The notes beneath the pieces were generated by a model. That model worked only from the letters and a program-made list of their open reading frames with translations. It was not told where the DNA came from and did no database searches. The position numbers and the translations under genes were made by a program. DNA of 64,000 bases from Maricaulis sp. (GTDB lineage: Bacteria; Pseudomonadota; Alphaproteobacteria; Caulobacterales; Maricaulaceae), in NCBI RefSeq assembly GCF_030149515.1, contig NZ_JASBRI010000012.1, positions 54,958 through 118,957 on the forward strand. The letters run 5' to 3'. Positions within the stretch are counted from its first letter, which is position 1. The number at the start of each line of letters is the position of its first letter. Below are positions 56,215 through 64,000 of this stretch, piece by piece.

Positions 56215-59160
56215 ATGCAGGTCTTCGAACGGTTCGCCGAAACTCTGTCTGCTGCGGGCGAGCGCTACATGCCGGAAGACCGCGAGGTTGCAGCCGGTTG
56301 CGATCCTGAATTCGGCGCCGATACGCGCCATATCACGGTGCCGGCCGGCTGGAGTTCCAACGCCGCGCAGACCCTGGCCGATCTCCTGAACATCCCGCGC
56401 CCCGCTGCCACCAAGCCCAGGCCTGGCGTCAAGTCGTTCGGCGCACTCACACCCCATATCGCCGATGGTGAGGAACGCCGTCTCGAGCGCGGACTGGAGG
56501 ACGTGGGCACCCGTCTTGCCGGCTCGCTGGCCTGGTCTGCCGCGCGCCAGGGCGGTTTCGATACGCCGGAGGCGGCAGAGACCTTTGCCCGCGAACTGGC
56601 CGCCACGATCACCGGCCGTTTTGTCAGTCCCGACGCCGGCCTGATCCGCGACGGCGGTGTCGACTGGGCCTATGGCGACACACCGGAACCGGCCGGCGCG
56701 GCCGACGCACCCTTGCAGATACGTGCCGGCGCCCGCACAGCGCCCGGGCAATTGCGCAGGGTTGCAGAAGGTGCGCTGCGCTCATCCGTGCTCGAAGTCG
56801 GCGCCCGCGTCACGCGCGACCGCCTGGAAGCGATCGGCGAAGCCTGCCGGCGCTGTTCCGGAGACGAGGCGGACTGTTTCGACCCCAGGCGCAATGCTGC
56901 CCTGGCCCGTGCCATGCGCCGGGCCCTCAAGGACGGTATTCCCGAGGAAGCCGTCGAGCGTGCCCTTGCCCTGGCGCGCCAAGGCACGAGCGACGATGCC
57001 CTGAGCGCCCTCATCCCCGACGCCGTGCCGCAGCGCCCGGCGCTGTTGCATGTGCCCAACGCGCTGGCCCAGGCGATCCGCGACGACGATGCCTGGTCCT
57101 TCGACCAGGACGGCGGCAGCGTTCGCGCCCGCGACTTCCGCACCGGAATCGCCCGCACGATCTGGAGTTTCGGCACGCCGGGACTGGCATTTCACGAAAG
57201 CCCCGCCGCGGCAGGGCCCACGCTCTACATTCACCTGCCCGCCTTCCTCGACGAAGCCAGCCAGGTGCGCGCCGACCTGCTTGCCGACGCCGTATGTTAC
57301 TGGGCAGCGGCACTGGCCCTGAGCGCTCCCAAGGGTGCGCAGTCGGCAGGCACATTGTCGCTGGACGGGGTCGGCGCCCTGCTGATGAGCTGCGGCCTGG
57401 CCTATGACAGCGAGGAAGGTCGTACGGCCGCCGCCGCGATCGGACGCCTGGCGACAATCGCGCTGCGCGAAGCAGCGTCGGAAACCGGCGCCAATGCGCC
57501 CGGCCTTGGCCCCGATCTCGAGCTTGACGGACTGCCCGAAGCCTTCGACGGCGTCGTGACCCGCCTGCAAGAGGCCGCCGGTCCCTTCCTGCCCAAGGCG
57601 GCCCTCGCGCGGCCCGGCGTTCAGCTGGCCTGTCACGCCCCCGACCCGTGCATCGCCGGCCTGCTGGACGCCGACAGCCTGGGTGCCGCACCGGTTGCGG
57701 GCGCCGTCACAGCCGACGGCAGCTTCGCGGGCGGTTACCGCCTGCGCGAATGTGCCCGGCGCGGACTGGAAACGCTGGGCCTGTCCGCCACCGAGATCGA
57801 GACTGCAGAGGATCACGCCGCCGGACACGGCACGCTGCGCGGCGCGCCAGGAATTTCCCGCGAGGCCCTGCTCGAGCGCGGCGTACCCGAAGATGCCCTG
57901 GAACGGCTTGAGGATTCAATCGGTGAAGGCGCCTCGGTACGCCATGCGCTCAATCGCTGGACACTCGGCGACAGGGTTTGCCGCGAACTTGGCCTGCCGG
58001 GCGATGTGGTGGAGACGGAAGGCCAGTCCCTGTGCGCAGCGCTGGGCTATTCCGAGGCCGACATTCGCGCCGCTGACCGCTATGCGCTGGGCGCGGGCGA
58101 CCTGTATGAGGCCCCCGGTCTCGATGCCGGCATCCGCGGGGTTTTCGCACCGGCACCACCGCAGGCGCAGATGCGCCTGGCCGAAGCCCTGGAACACCAG
58201 ATCGAAGGGGCCTGCGCGCTTTCCCTGGAGCTGGACGGCGATGCCACCATCGACGATGTCGCCGCGCTGATCGACACGGGTGCCGAACTGGGCCTGCGCC
58301 GCCTGGACATCCGTCGCACAGCCTCCGGCCTGTTCGATCTGCTGCCCGCCATCGATTTCGACAAGGGCGATTACGCCGCCGAACCGCCGGTCGAGGAGCG
58401 CATCGTCGAACGCACAGTCGAACGTGTCGTGGAAAAGCCGGCCGCGCGCCGCAAACTGCCGGACCGGCGCAAGGGCTATATCCAGAAGGCCACAGTGGGC
58501 GGCCACAAGGTATATCTGCACACCGGTGAGTTCGACGATGGCGAGCTGGGCGAAATCTTCATCGACATGCACAAGGAAGGCGCCGCCTTCCGCTCGCTGA
58601 TGAATAATTTCGCCATCGCGATTTCCATCGGCCTGCAATACGGGGTGCCGCTGGAGGAATATGTCGATGCCTTCGTCTACACCCGGTTCGAGCCCGCCGG
58701 CCCGGTCGAAGGCAATGACTCCATACAGCAGGCGACCTCGATCCTCGACTATCTCTTCCGCGAGCTGGGCGTATCCTATCTGGGCCGGCAGGACCTGGCC
58801 GAAATCGCACCGGATCGCGCCGACCCCGGCGGCATCGGCAAGGGTGTCGAACAGGAAAAGCTCTCCCGGGAAGAAGCAGCGAAATTCATTTCCCGTGGCT
58901 TCTCCCGCGGCCAGGTGCCGGACAATATCCTTATGTTCGCCCATGCGCCGCGCAAGGCGGCGAGTGCCCGCGGTGACCTGGACAGCGAAAGCGGCCACTA
59001 CGAGCTGGAGGATCACTCCCCGGCGAAAAGCCGGACCGCATCGCGGGACATTTCCGCCTATTCCGGCGATCCTTGCCCCGAATGCGGTCATTTTACCGTT
59101 GCCGGCGGTGAAGACGGGCCGCGCAGCTGCGATGCCTGCGGCTGGAGCGAGGGCGGCTAG
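56215..59160 (+). CDS. NrdJ-like pseudoenzyme: B12-dependent ribonucleotide reductase relative without active-site segment, keeping TSCPD domain and zinc finger
   Basis: A 981-residue protein. Parts align from memory to alphaproteobacterial NrdJ: ACRRCSGDEADCFDPRRN and the following helix (about 205-250), LLMSCGLAYDSEEGR (about 389-403), GHGTLRGAPGI and RWTLGDRVCREL (about 525-590), LPDRRKGYIQKATVGGHKVY and the TSCPD domain (748 to about 860), and a C-terminal zinc finger (C954, C957, C972, C975). The catalytic NPCSE loop, the reductive-cysteine ACFIQSV block and the GSGTGSNFS region are missing; the protein jumps from GLAFHESP straight to a helical segment. Hence it should not reduce ribonucleotides. 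The ATG was chosen; GTG codons at 56203 or 56206, after a GGAGG, are alternative starts. It is likely a single gene, between NDUFA12 and a pentapeptide-repeat gene. Confidence 0.85.
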   Translation: MQVFERFAETLSAAGERYMPEDREVAAGCDPEFGADTRHITVPAGWSSNAAQTLADLLNIPRPAATKPRPGVKSFGALTPHIADGEERRLERGLEDVGTRLAGSLAWSAARQGGFDTPEAAETFARELAATITGRFVSPDAGLIRDGGVDWAYGDTPEPAGAADAPLQIRAGARTAPGQLRRVAEGALRSSVLEVGARVTRDRLEAIGEACRRCSGDEADCFDPRRNAALARAMRRALKDGIPEEAVERALALARQGTSDDALSALIPDAVPQRPALLHVPNALAQAIRDDDAWSFDQDGGSVRARDFRTGIARTIWSFGTPGLAFHESPAAAGPTLYIHLPAFLDEASQVRADLLADAVCYWAAALALSAPKGAQSAGTLSLDGVGALLMSCGLAYDSEEGRTAAAAIGRLATIALREAASETGANAPGLGPDLELDGLPEAFDGVVTRLQEAAGPFLPKAALARPGVQLACHAPDPCIAGLLDADSLGAAPVAGAVTADGSFAGGYRLRECARRGLETLGLSATEIETAEDHAAGHGTLRGAPGISREALLERGVPEDALERLEDSIGEGASVRHALNRWTLGDRVCRELGLPGDVVETEGQSLCAALGYSEADIRAADRYALGAGDLYEAPGLDAGIRGVFAPAPPQAQMRLAEALEHQIEGACALSLELDGDATIDDVAALIDTGAELGLRRLDIRRTASGLFDLLPAIDFDKGDYAAEPPVEERIVERTVERVVEKPAARRKLPDRRKGYIQKATVGGHKVYLHTGEFDDGELGEIFIDMHKEGAAFRSLMNNFAIAISIGLQYGVPLEEYVDAFVYTRFEPAGPVEGNDSIQQATSILDYLFRELGVSYLGRQDLAEIAPDRADPGGIGKGVEQEKLSREEAAKFISRGFSRGQVPDNILMFAHAPRKAASARGDLDSESGHYELEDHSPAKSRTASRDISAYSGDPCPECGHFTVAGGEDGPRSCDACGWSEGG

Positions 59161-59212
59161 TGGGCGCAGGCCTTGCACCGAAACGGGGAATACCGGCTTG
59201 GAGTGCACCATA

Positions 59213-59704
59213 ATGGCACGTTTGATGCTCGCCTTGGCAATTCTGATTCTTGCTCCGGCAACCGCGCCGGCCCAGGACGCGGCGCAGATTGCGCGCGTCC
59301 AGTCTGGTCAGTCCTGCCCTGGCTGCAATCTGTTCCAGGCCGATCTTGCCTATCGTGACCTGCCGGGCCTCGACGTGTCCGGATCCCGCCTGCGCCAGGC
59401 CAGCCTGGCCCTGGCGACAATGAACCGCGCCCGGTTCGACAATGCGGACCTTTCGGTGGCCAACCTGTTCGGTGCGCGCTTCACCGGCGCCAGTTTCCGC
59501 CATGCCGATCTCAGCCGGGCCAATCTCGTGGGCGCCCACTTCGGCAGTGCCGACCTGACAGGCGCCAATCTTTCCGGCGCGACCCTGTCGGGCGCCGAAT
59601 TCGAGACGGCGCGAGGCCTCACCCAGGCTCAGCTCGATACCGCCTGTGGCGATGCCTCCACGCGCCTGCCTGCCGGCCTCACCGTCTCCTCCTGCGGCCA
59701 GTAG
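59213..59704 (+). CDS. Secreted pentapeptide-repeat protein (short)
   Basis: A 163-residue protein: signal peptide (MARLMLALAILILAPATAPA), a CxxC cap (SCPGC, C35/C38), then pentapeptide repeats of A(D/N)LxG type (about 39-130: ADLSRANLVGAHFGSADLTG). The end ACGDASTRLPAGLTVSSC carries two further cysteines. The repeats form a square beta-helix. Its function is unknown. The ATG at 59213 is the first one in this frame after the preceding gene. Confidence 0.87.
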   Translation: MARLMLALAILILAPATAPAQDAAQIARVQSGQSCPGCNLFQADLAYRDLPGLDVSGSRLRQASLALATMNRARFDNADLSVANLFGARFTGASFRHADLSRANLVGAHFGSADLTGANLSGATLSGAEFETARGLTQAQLDTACGDASTRLPAGLTVSSCGQ

Positions 59705-59827
59705 CAAGGCGGCGCCTCCCAAAGGGTTTGCAGTTCGGACAAATCTGCATACCGTTCATACGATATGCGGTGGGGTTACTGTGAATTAAGTCGAATTCGG
59801 GCGGCGGCTGCCGTATCCCATGACCTT

Positions 59828-61060
59828 ATGCGGATACGGATACCCGCCCTTTTTGCCCTTCTGGCCTCCACCGTCCTTGCTGCCGCGCCGGCACGGGCCG
59901 GCGGTGACGATCATCCGCGCCGCGGCCTGGCGATCGGCGGCGAGTGCGAGAATTGCGACTTTTCCGACAAAAATCTCGCAGGCGCGGTCTTCATCGGGGC
60001 CAATTTCCAGGGCTCGACCTTCGCCGACAGCGAACTGCCCGGCGTGACCATTGTAGAGAGCCGGTTCAACGGCACGGATTTCTCCGACGCAGACATGCCC
60101 GGCGCGCACCTGACCGGCGTGACCTTCTCGCGCGCCAATCTCGGCCACGCCAATCTCGGCAATGCCACGATCGAACGCGTCAACTTCTCCTCGGCCGATC
60201 TTCAGAACGCGAATTTCAGCGGCGCACAGATGGTGTTTGTCACCTTCATCGGTTCCGATCTCGGCGACGCCCTGTTCGCGAATGCCCGTCTGCGCCAGGT
60301 CAACTTCCTGCGCGCCACACTCGACGACACGAATTTCCGCGGGGCCGAACTGCGCCGGGCCAATTTCGCCGAAATCACCGGCGATGACATCAGCTTCCGC
60401 GATGCGGACCTGACCGGGTCGAGTTTCGAGAACGCGCAGCTGAGCGATGTCGATTTCACCGGTGCCAATCTCAACGGCGCCAATTTTTCCGCTGCCCGGA
60501 TCGAGGATGCCATCGGGTTGTCCAAGGAAAGCCTGTCCGGCGCTTGCGGCGACGAGATTACCCGCATCAACGAGACGCTTACCCTGCCCGGCTGCAACGG
60601 CGATCGTGCACCGGACGTGGATGCCCGGCAGGAATACGACTATGTGCTGCGTTTCCACGGCGAAGCCGATGCCGACACCCTGATCGAGCTGCAGGCACTG
60701 GAAAACGTCCGGATCGAAGTCCTCTCCCAGATCGGCGAGGCGCTGGAAGCGCACGCCCAGGATCTCGACCGCGACGCCATCCGCCAGGCGACGGCCGAGG
60801 CCATGCGCGAGATTGCCCGGGCGGAACGGGAAATGCGCGAAGTTCAGCGCGAACTGGCGCGCGAACGCGTCGAACGCGAGCGTGAACGGGCCTCGATCGT
60901 GCGGGATCTGGAACGGGAACGGGACCGGCTGCTGAACGAGCGCCGGGAGGCGTCACGCGAAGCCGCACGCCAGGTCATCGAATCCATGCCCAGCACGCAT
61001 TTCGGACCGCCGGACGTGCCGCGCGACGGCCCCCAACCGCCACCGCGGCCCGAACGCTAG
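59828..61060 (+). CDS. Secreted pentapeptide-repeat protein with C-terminal coiled coil
   Basis: A 410-residue protein with a signal peptide (MRIRIPALFALLASTVLAAA), CxxC cap (ECENC, C40/C43), a long pentapeptide-repeat region (about 45-235: ANFQGSTFADSELPGVTI and others), then ACGDEITRINETLTLPGC, the same cap as its neighbour. The last about 140 residues are a charged coiled coil rich in R and E (RERERASIVRDLERERDRLL) ending in a proline-rich tail. The first gene is a shorter paralogue, so the two arose by duplication. The coiled coil may bind a partner or oligomerise (inference). Confidence 0.87.
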   Translation: MRIRIPALFALLASTVLAAAPARAGGDDHPRRGLAIGGECENCDFSDKNLAGAVFIGANFQGSTFADSELPGVTIVESRFNGTDFSDADMPGAHLTGVTFSRANLGHANLGNATIERVNFSSADLQNANFSGAQMVFVTFIGSDLGDALFANARLRQVNFLRATLDDTNFRGAELRRANFAEITGDDISFRDADLTGSSFENAQLSDVDFTGANLNGANFSAARIEDAIGLSKESLSGACGDEITRINETLTLPGCNGDRAPDVDARQEYDYVLRFHGEADADTLIELQALENVRIEVLSQIGEALEAHAQDLDRDAIRQATAEAMREIARAEREMREVQRELARERVERERERASIVRDLERERDRLLNERREASREAARQVIESMPSTHFGPPDVPRDGPQPPPRPER

Positions 61061-61108
61061 AGCATTTTCGAACCGCGAAACCGGTGCCCACTTTCGCTGA
61101 AAATGCTC
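61060..61108. repeat. Palindromic repeat element, copy 1
   Basis: A 49-base element GAGCATTTTC ... GAAAATGCTC with perfect ten-base outer arms. An inner stem GCGAAA (61075-61080) pairs with TTTCGC (61092-61097). The core ACCGGTGCCC type is a well-known dispersed intergenic element in alphaproteobacteria. It begins at the last base of the pentapeptide gene stop codon. Confidence 0.9.
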
Positions 61109-61124
61109 CAGCTTCTTGTTTATC

Positions 61125-61171
61125 GCATTTTCGAACCGCGAAACCGGTACCCACTTTCGCTGAAAATGCTC
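61125..61171. repeat. Palindromic repeat element, copy 2
   Basis: A 47-base copy, in the same orientation as copy 1, differing by one base inside (GGTACCC for GGTGCCC) and at the outer ends. It lies 16 bases after copy 1, between the converging pentapeptide and aspS genes. Confidence 0.9.
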
Positions 61172-61195
61172 TAGACGGCCGCCGGCGGCGGACCG

Positions 61196-63010
61196 TCAGC
61201 CCTTCTTCGCATCCGGCACAACCGTGCGAAGGTGCAGTTCGCGCAGCTGCTTCATCTCGACCTCGGCCGGAGCATTCATCATCAGGTCGCGCGCCTGCTG
61301 GTCCTTCGGGAACATCACCACTTCGCGCAGATTCTCCACGCCGGCCAGCAGCATGACGATCCGGTCGACACCCGGCGCAATGCCCGCATGGGGCGGCGCG
61401 CCATAGCGGAAGGCGTTGAGCATGCCGCCGAACTCCTCCTCGACCGTCCCGGCGTCATAGCCGGCAAAGCCGAAGGCTTTCAGCATCACGTCGGGACGGT
61501 GGTTCCGCACCGCACCGGAGGAGAGTTCCACGCCATTGCAGACGATGTCGTACTGGAAAGCCTTGAGGTTCAGGAGTGCCTCGGTGTCCGATCCGTCGAA
61601 CTCCAGGAATTCGTCCGGATCGATCTGCGGCATCGAGAAGGGGTTGTGCGAGAAGTCGACCTTCTTGTTGTCCTCGTCCCACTCGTACATCGGGAAATCG
61701 ACGATCCAGCAGAAGCGGAACGTGTCCTTCTCGCAGAGATCGAGTTCGCGCCCGACCACATCGCGCGCCCGGCCGGCAAAACTGTGGAATTCCTTCGGAT
61801 CGCCCGCGGCGAAGAAGACCGCATCGCCCGGTTCCAGGCCCAGTTCCACGCGCAGCGCCTCGGTGCGCTCTTCGCCGATATTCTTGGCAATCGGTCCGGC
61901 GCCCTCGATGGCCCCGTTTTCCTCGCGCCAGAAGATATAGCCCAGCCCCGGCTGGCCTTCCTTCTGGGCCCAGGCATTCATGCGGTCGCAGAAGGCGCGG
62001 CTGCCGCCGGTCTTCGCCGGGATCGCCCAGACCTGGACCTTGGGATTCTTCTCCAGCATGCCGGCAAAGACCTTGAAGCCGGAACCGCGGAAGGTCTCCG
62101 ACACGTCCGACATCCTGATCGGGTTCCTGAGGTCCGGCTTGTCCGAGCCGTACCAGCGGATCGCGTCGAAATACGGGATCTGGACAAAGGGTTCGTCCGG
62201 CACATGCCGGCCGTCGGCAAATTCGTCGAACAGGCCCTTCATGACGGGCTCGATGACATCGAACACGTCCTGCTGGGTGGCGAAGCTCATCTCCATGTCG
62301 AGCTGGTAGAACTCGCCGGGCGCACGGTCGGCACGGGCATCCTCGTCGCGGAAACAGGGGGCGATCTGGAAATAGCGGTCGAAGCCGGAGACCATGATCA
62401 GCTGTTTGAACTGCTGGGGAGCCTGCGGCAGGGCGTAGAACTTGCCCGGATGCAGGCGCGAGGGCACCAGGAAGTCGCGTGCGCCTTCCGGCGATGACGC
62501 CGTCAGGATCGGCGTCTGATACTCCATGAAACCCTCGTCCACCATGCGGCGGCGAATGCTGTCGATGATCTTCGCCCGCAGCACGATACGCTTGTGCAGG
62601 CTTTCCCGGCGCAGATCGATATAACGGTGCTTCAGGCGCACCTCTTCCGACCAGTCCGGTTCGCCGAACACCGGCAGCGGCAGCTCTTCGGCTTCCGACT
62701 GGATGGACAGATCCTTCAGGCGCACCTCGATTTCGCCGGTCGGAAGATTCTCGTTCACCGTCTCGTCCGAGCGGGCGACCACCTCGCCGGTCACCGTGAT
62801 CACGCTTTCCACGCGCAGCCGTTCCAGGGTCGAAAAATGCGCGCTCTCCGGCTCCAGCACGACCTGGGTCAGACCGTAATGGTCGCGCAGGTCGATGAAG
62901 AGCAGCCCGCCATGGTCGCGCTTGCGGTGGATCCAGCCGGAAATCCGGGCCTCCTGGCCGACATGATCCTTGCGCAGCTCGGCGCAGGTGTGGGTGCGGT
63001 ATGCGTGCAT
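61196..63010 (-). CDS. aspS: Aspartyl-tRNA synthetase
   Basis: A 604-residue class IIb synthetase starting [20 protein letters not shown], with an OB-fold anticodon domain, [20 protein letters not shown], motif 2 [19 protein letters not shown], a GAD insertion domain and motif 3 [19 protein letters not shown]. It is of the bacterial type. The right neighbour is a hypothetical gene on the same strand, 152 bases away. Confidence 0.97.
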   Translation of the reverse strand: MHAYRTHTCAELRKDHVGQEARISGWIHRKRDHGGLLFIDLRDHYGLTQVVLEPESAHFSTLERLRVESVITVTGEVVARSDETVNENLPTGEIEVRLKDLSIQSEAEELPLPVFGEPDWSEEVRLKHRYIDLRRESLHKRIVLRAKIIDSIRRRMVDEGFMEYQTPILTASSPEGARDFLVPSRLHPGKFYALPQAPQQFKQLIMVSGFDRYFQIAPCFRDEDARADRAPGEFYQLDMEMSFATQQDVFDVIEPVMKGLFDEFADGRHVPDEPFVQIPYFDAIRWYGSDKPDLRNPIRMSDVSETFRGSGFKVFAGMLEKNPKVQVWAIPAKTGGSRAFCDRMNAWAQKEGQPGLGYIFWREENGAIEGAGPIAKNIGEERTEALRVELGLEPGDAVFFAAGDPKEFHSFAGRARDVVGRELDLCEKDTFRFCWIVDFPMYEWDEDNKKVDFSHNPFSMPQIDPDEFLEFDGSDTEALLNLKAFQYDIVCNGVELSSGAVRNHRPDVMLKAFGFAGYDAGTVEEEFGGMLNAFRYGAPPHAGIAPGVDRIVMLLAGVENLREVVMFPKDQQARDLMMNAPAEVEMKQLRELHLRTVVPDAKKG

Positions 63011-63162
63011 GATGAAAACGTCCGGGAAATCGGTGTGTGACAGGTGCCGCGATGTGCCGGTTTGTGAGGCTGAATGTCAAGCTGCGCGGGGGCCCGGGCG
63101 CAGTTGGCGCGGTCCGGGGACGGGCCCGGTACTTTCGCTCTCCACGTTTCCGGGCCGCGCGT

Positions 63163-63801
63163 TCACGTGTCACCGCCCGGAGTGCGCCGGAGCATGCGGT
63201 CGGTCAGCGCGGCGATCTGATGCGCCGGCCGGGTGTTGCAGCGCGGGGGCAGGAAATCGGCCAGGGAGTGTTCTGCTGACGGCGCGTCCGGCTTTCCGGC
63301 CCGGTTGACCGCCTCGGCCGCCACCGCGTCCTCGGCGATCCGGGAGAGTTCCTCCGGCCGGGGCGGCGCCGGCAGGGGCAGAGGATGGGCCGGATCGACA
63401 AAGCCGCGCCACCAGCGCGCACGCTCCCAGCCGGGGCCGGGGCGCGGCCGGGACGGGTCGACCCGCGTGCCGGTCTCCGGATGGGCGGCCAGGAGTTCCA
63501 GCTCGCGCGCCTGCCAGACCGTGGCCGTCTCCGGCCGGGGCAGGAATTCGGGCAGGGGCACGCTGGCCAGATCGACCTGACCGTCCACGATCAGGCCGTA
63601 AAGCCCGCCGGGATGGTTCCAGCGCTCCACATTGGGGGCAATGTGAAAGCGCGCCCATTGCTTCAGCACATGGAATCTGACCGCTTCGCGCAGTATGTCG
63701 AGCGGCTCGGCGCAGCCCTGACGCTCCGGCGGGGTTTCCGGATCCGGGTGCGCATGGTCCCGGCGGCGGAGGCCGGTCTTTGACGTGGTCCTGGCGCGCA
63801 T
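63163..63801 (-). CDS. Hypothetical protein
   Basis: A 212-residue reading frame, upstream of aspS. It has a basic N-terminus (MRARTTSKTGLRRRD) and segments such as FHVLKQWARFHIAPNVERWN and LYGLIVDGQVDLASVPLPEF; proline and arginine are abundant. The composition resembles coding DNA but I do not recognise the family, and a real but shorter gene starting later is possible. No domain, signal peptide or membrane segment is seen. Confidence 0.5.
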   Translation of the reverse strand: MRARTTSKTGLRRRDHAHPDPETPPERQGCAEPLDILREAVRFHVLKQWARFHIAPNVERWNHPGGLYGLIVDGQVDLASVPLPEFLPRPETATVWQARELELLAAHPETGTRVDPSRPRPGPGWERARWWRGFVDPAHPLPLPAPPRPEELSRIAEDAVAAEAVNRAGKPDAPSAEHSLADFLPPRCNTRPAHQIAALTDRMLRRTPGGDT

Positions 63802-63880
63802 GATGTCGTCCTTTCTGGCAGGCCCGAAGCGGGCAGCCGGGAAGGCGCCACGCGCTTTAGCGCTGGCGGTATGGGAGGGG

Positions 63881-63940
63881 TGCGGGACGCCTAGGGCGTC
63901 GTCGCTGGTAGCTGTGTGTGACGCCGTCCGGCGTCCCGCA
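63881..63940. repeat. Nested inverted repeat near the right edge
   Basis: TGCGGGACGCC (63881-63891) pairs with GGCGTCCCGCA (63930-63940), an 11-base stem. Inside, GGCGTC (63895-63900) pairs with GACGCC (63920-63925). The arms also offer alternative hairpins (GACGCC-TAG-GGCGTC at 63886-63900; GACGCC-GTCC-GGCGTC at 63920-63935). A further hairpin CCCGGC/GCCGGG is at 63955-63970. No gene is seen from 63802 to the edge. Confidence 0.6.
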
Positions 63941-64000
63941 CACGGAGATTTGGTCCCGGCTCGCGCCGGGCGGTCAAGACCGGGCAGGTACGGACGGGCT

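Overview
The window is high-GC (about two thirds G+C by eye) chromosomal DNA from an alphaproteobacterium. The best fit is the Caulobacterales/Maricaulales side, that is, stalked or budding marine Hyphomonadaceae- or Maricaulaceae-like bacteria. The reasons are an adjacent divK-pleD pair very close to the Caulobacter proteins, a bactofilin overlapping an M23 peptidase gene, an alphaproteobacterial aroQ-accB-accC-aat cluster followed by NDUFA12 and DUF2155 genes, an alphaproteobacterial LexA box (GTTC-N7-GTTC), and RNase E with a GWW tail. The species cannot be named from sequence alone. There are no rRNA, tRNA, CRISPR, phage or insertion-sequence features. It reads as core genome with a few accessory genes.

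Layout. 0-5 kb: the start of an iron-sulphur operon (iscR-like regulator and a cysteine desulfurase running off the left edge) with an Isc-type operator, then a hydrolase, anmK and tyrS. 4.7-11.5 kb: a YhdP/AsmA-like envelope protein, a thiol peroxidase overlapping a ferritin-like DUF455 gene, and the M23 peptidase-bactofilin pair. 11.5-15.3 kb: a secreted hydrolase, a membrane acyltransferase and a small membrane protein-regulator pair. 15.3-23.6 kb: prfB (with a programmed +1 frameshift), a class A penicillin-binding protein, an amidase and RNase E. 23.7-31.3 kb: an M48 peptidase, a DUF482 acyltransferase, HIT, a small membrane protein, recQ, a DUF2306 protein and a membrane-bound AraC regulator. 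31.3-43.7 kb: clpS-clpA, a phasin, a D,D-carboxypeptidase with SPOR domain, topA, rnr, NUDIX, MFS and rpmG. 43.7-50.6 kb: divK-pleD, a LexA-box-controlled ROK kinase-dinB operon, a hydrolase, RidA, a cupin and a DsbA-like lipoprotein. 50.6-56 kb: VOC protein, thiS-thiG, aroQ-accB-accC-aat, DUF2155 and NDUFA12. 56.2-64 kb: a 981-residue protein that looks like a catalytically dead relative of the B12-dependent ribonucleotide reductase NrdJ, two secreted pentapeptide-repeat proteins, a tandem inverted-repeat element, aspS, an unknown protein and a structured right edge.

How the genes work together. Several belong to one process: the N-degron route (aat, clpS, clpA), peptidoglycan synthesis and remodelling (PBP1A, amidase, M23 peptidase, carboxypeptidase, anmK), RNA decay (RNase E, RNase R), cell-cycle signalling (divK, pleD) and SOS mutagenesis (LexA box, dinB). 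The observation most worth following up is the NrdJ-like pseudoenzyme at 56215-59160. It keeps the flanking helices, the TSCPD domain and the zinc finger of NrdJ but has lost the active-site segment.
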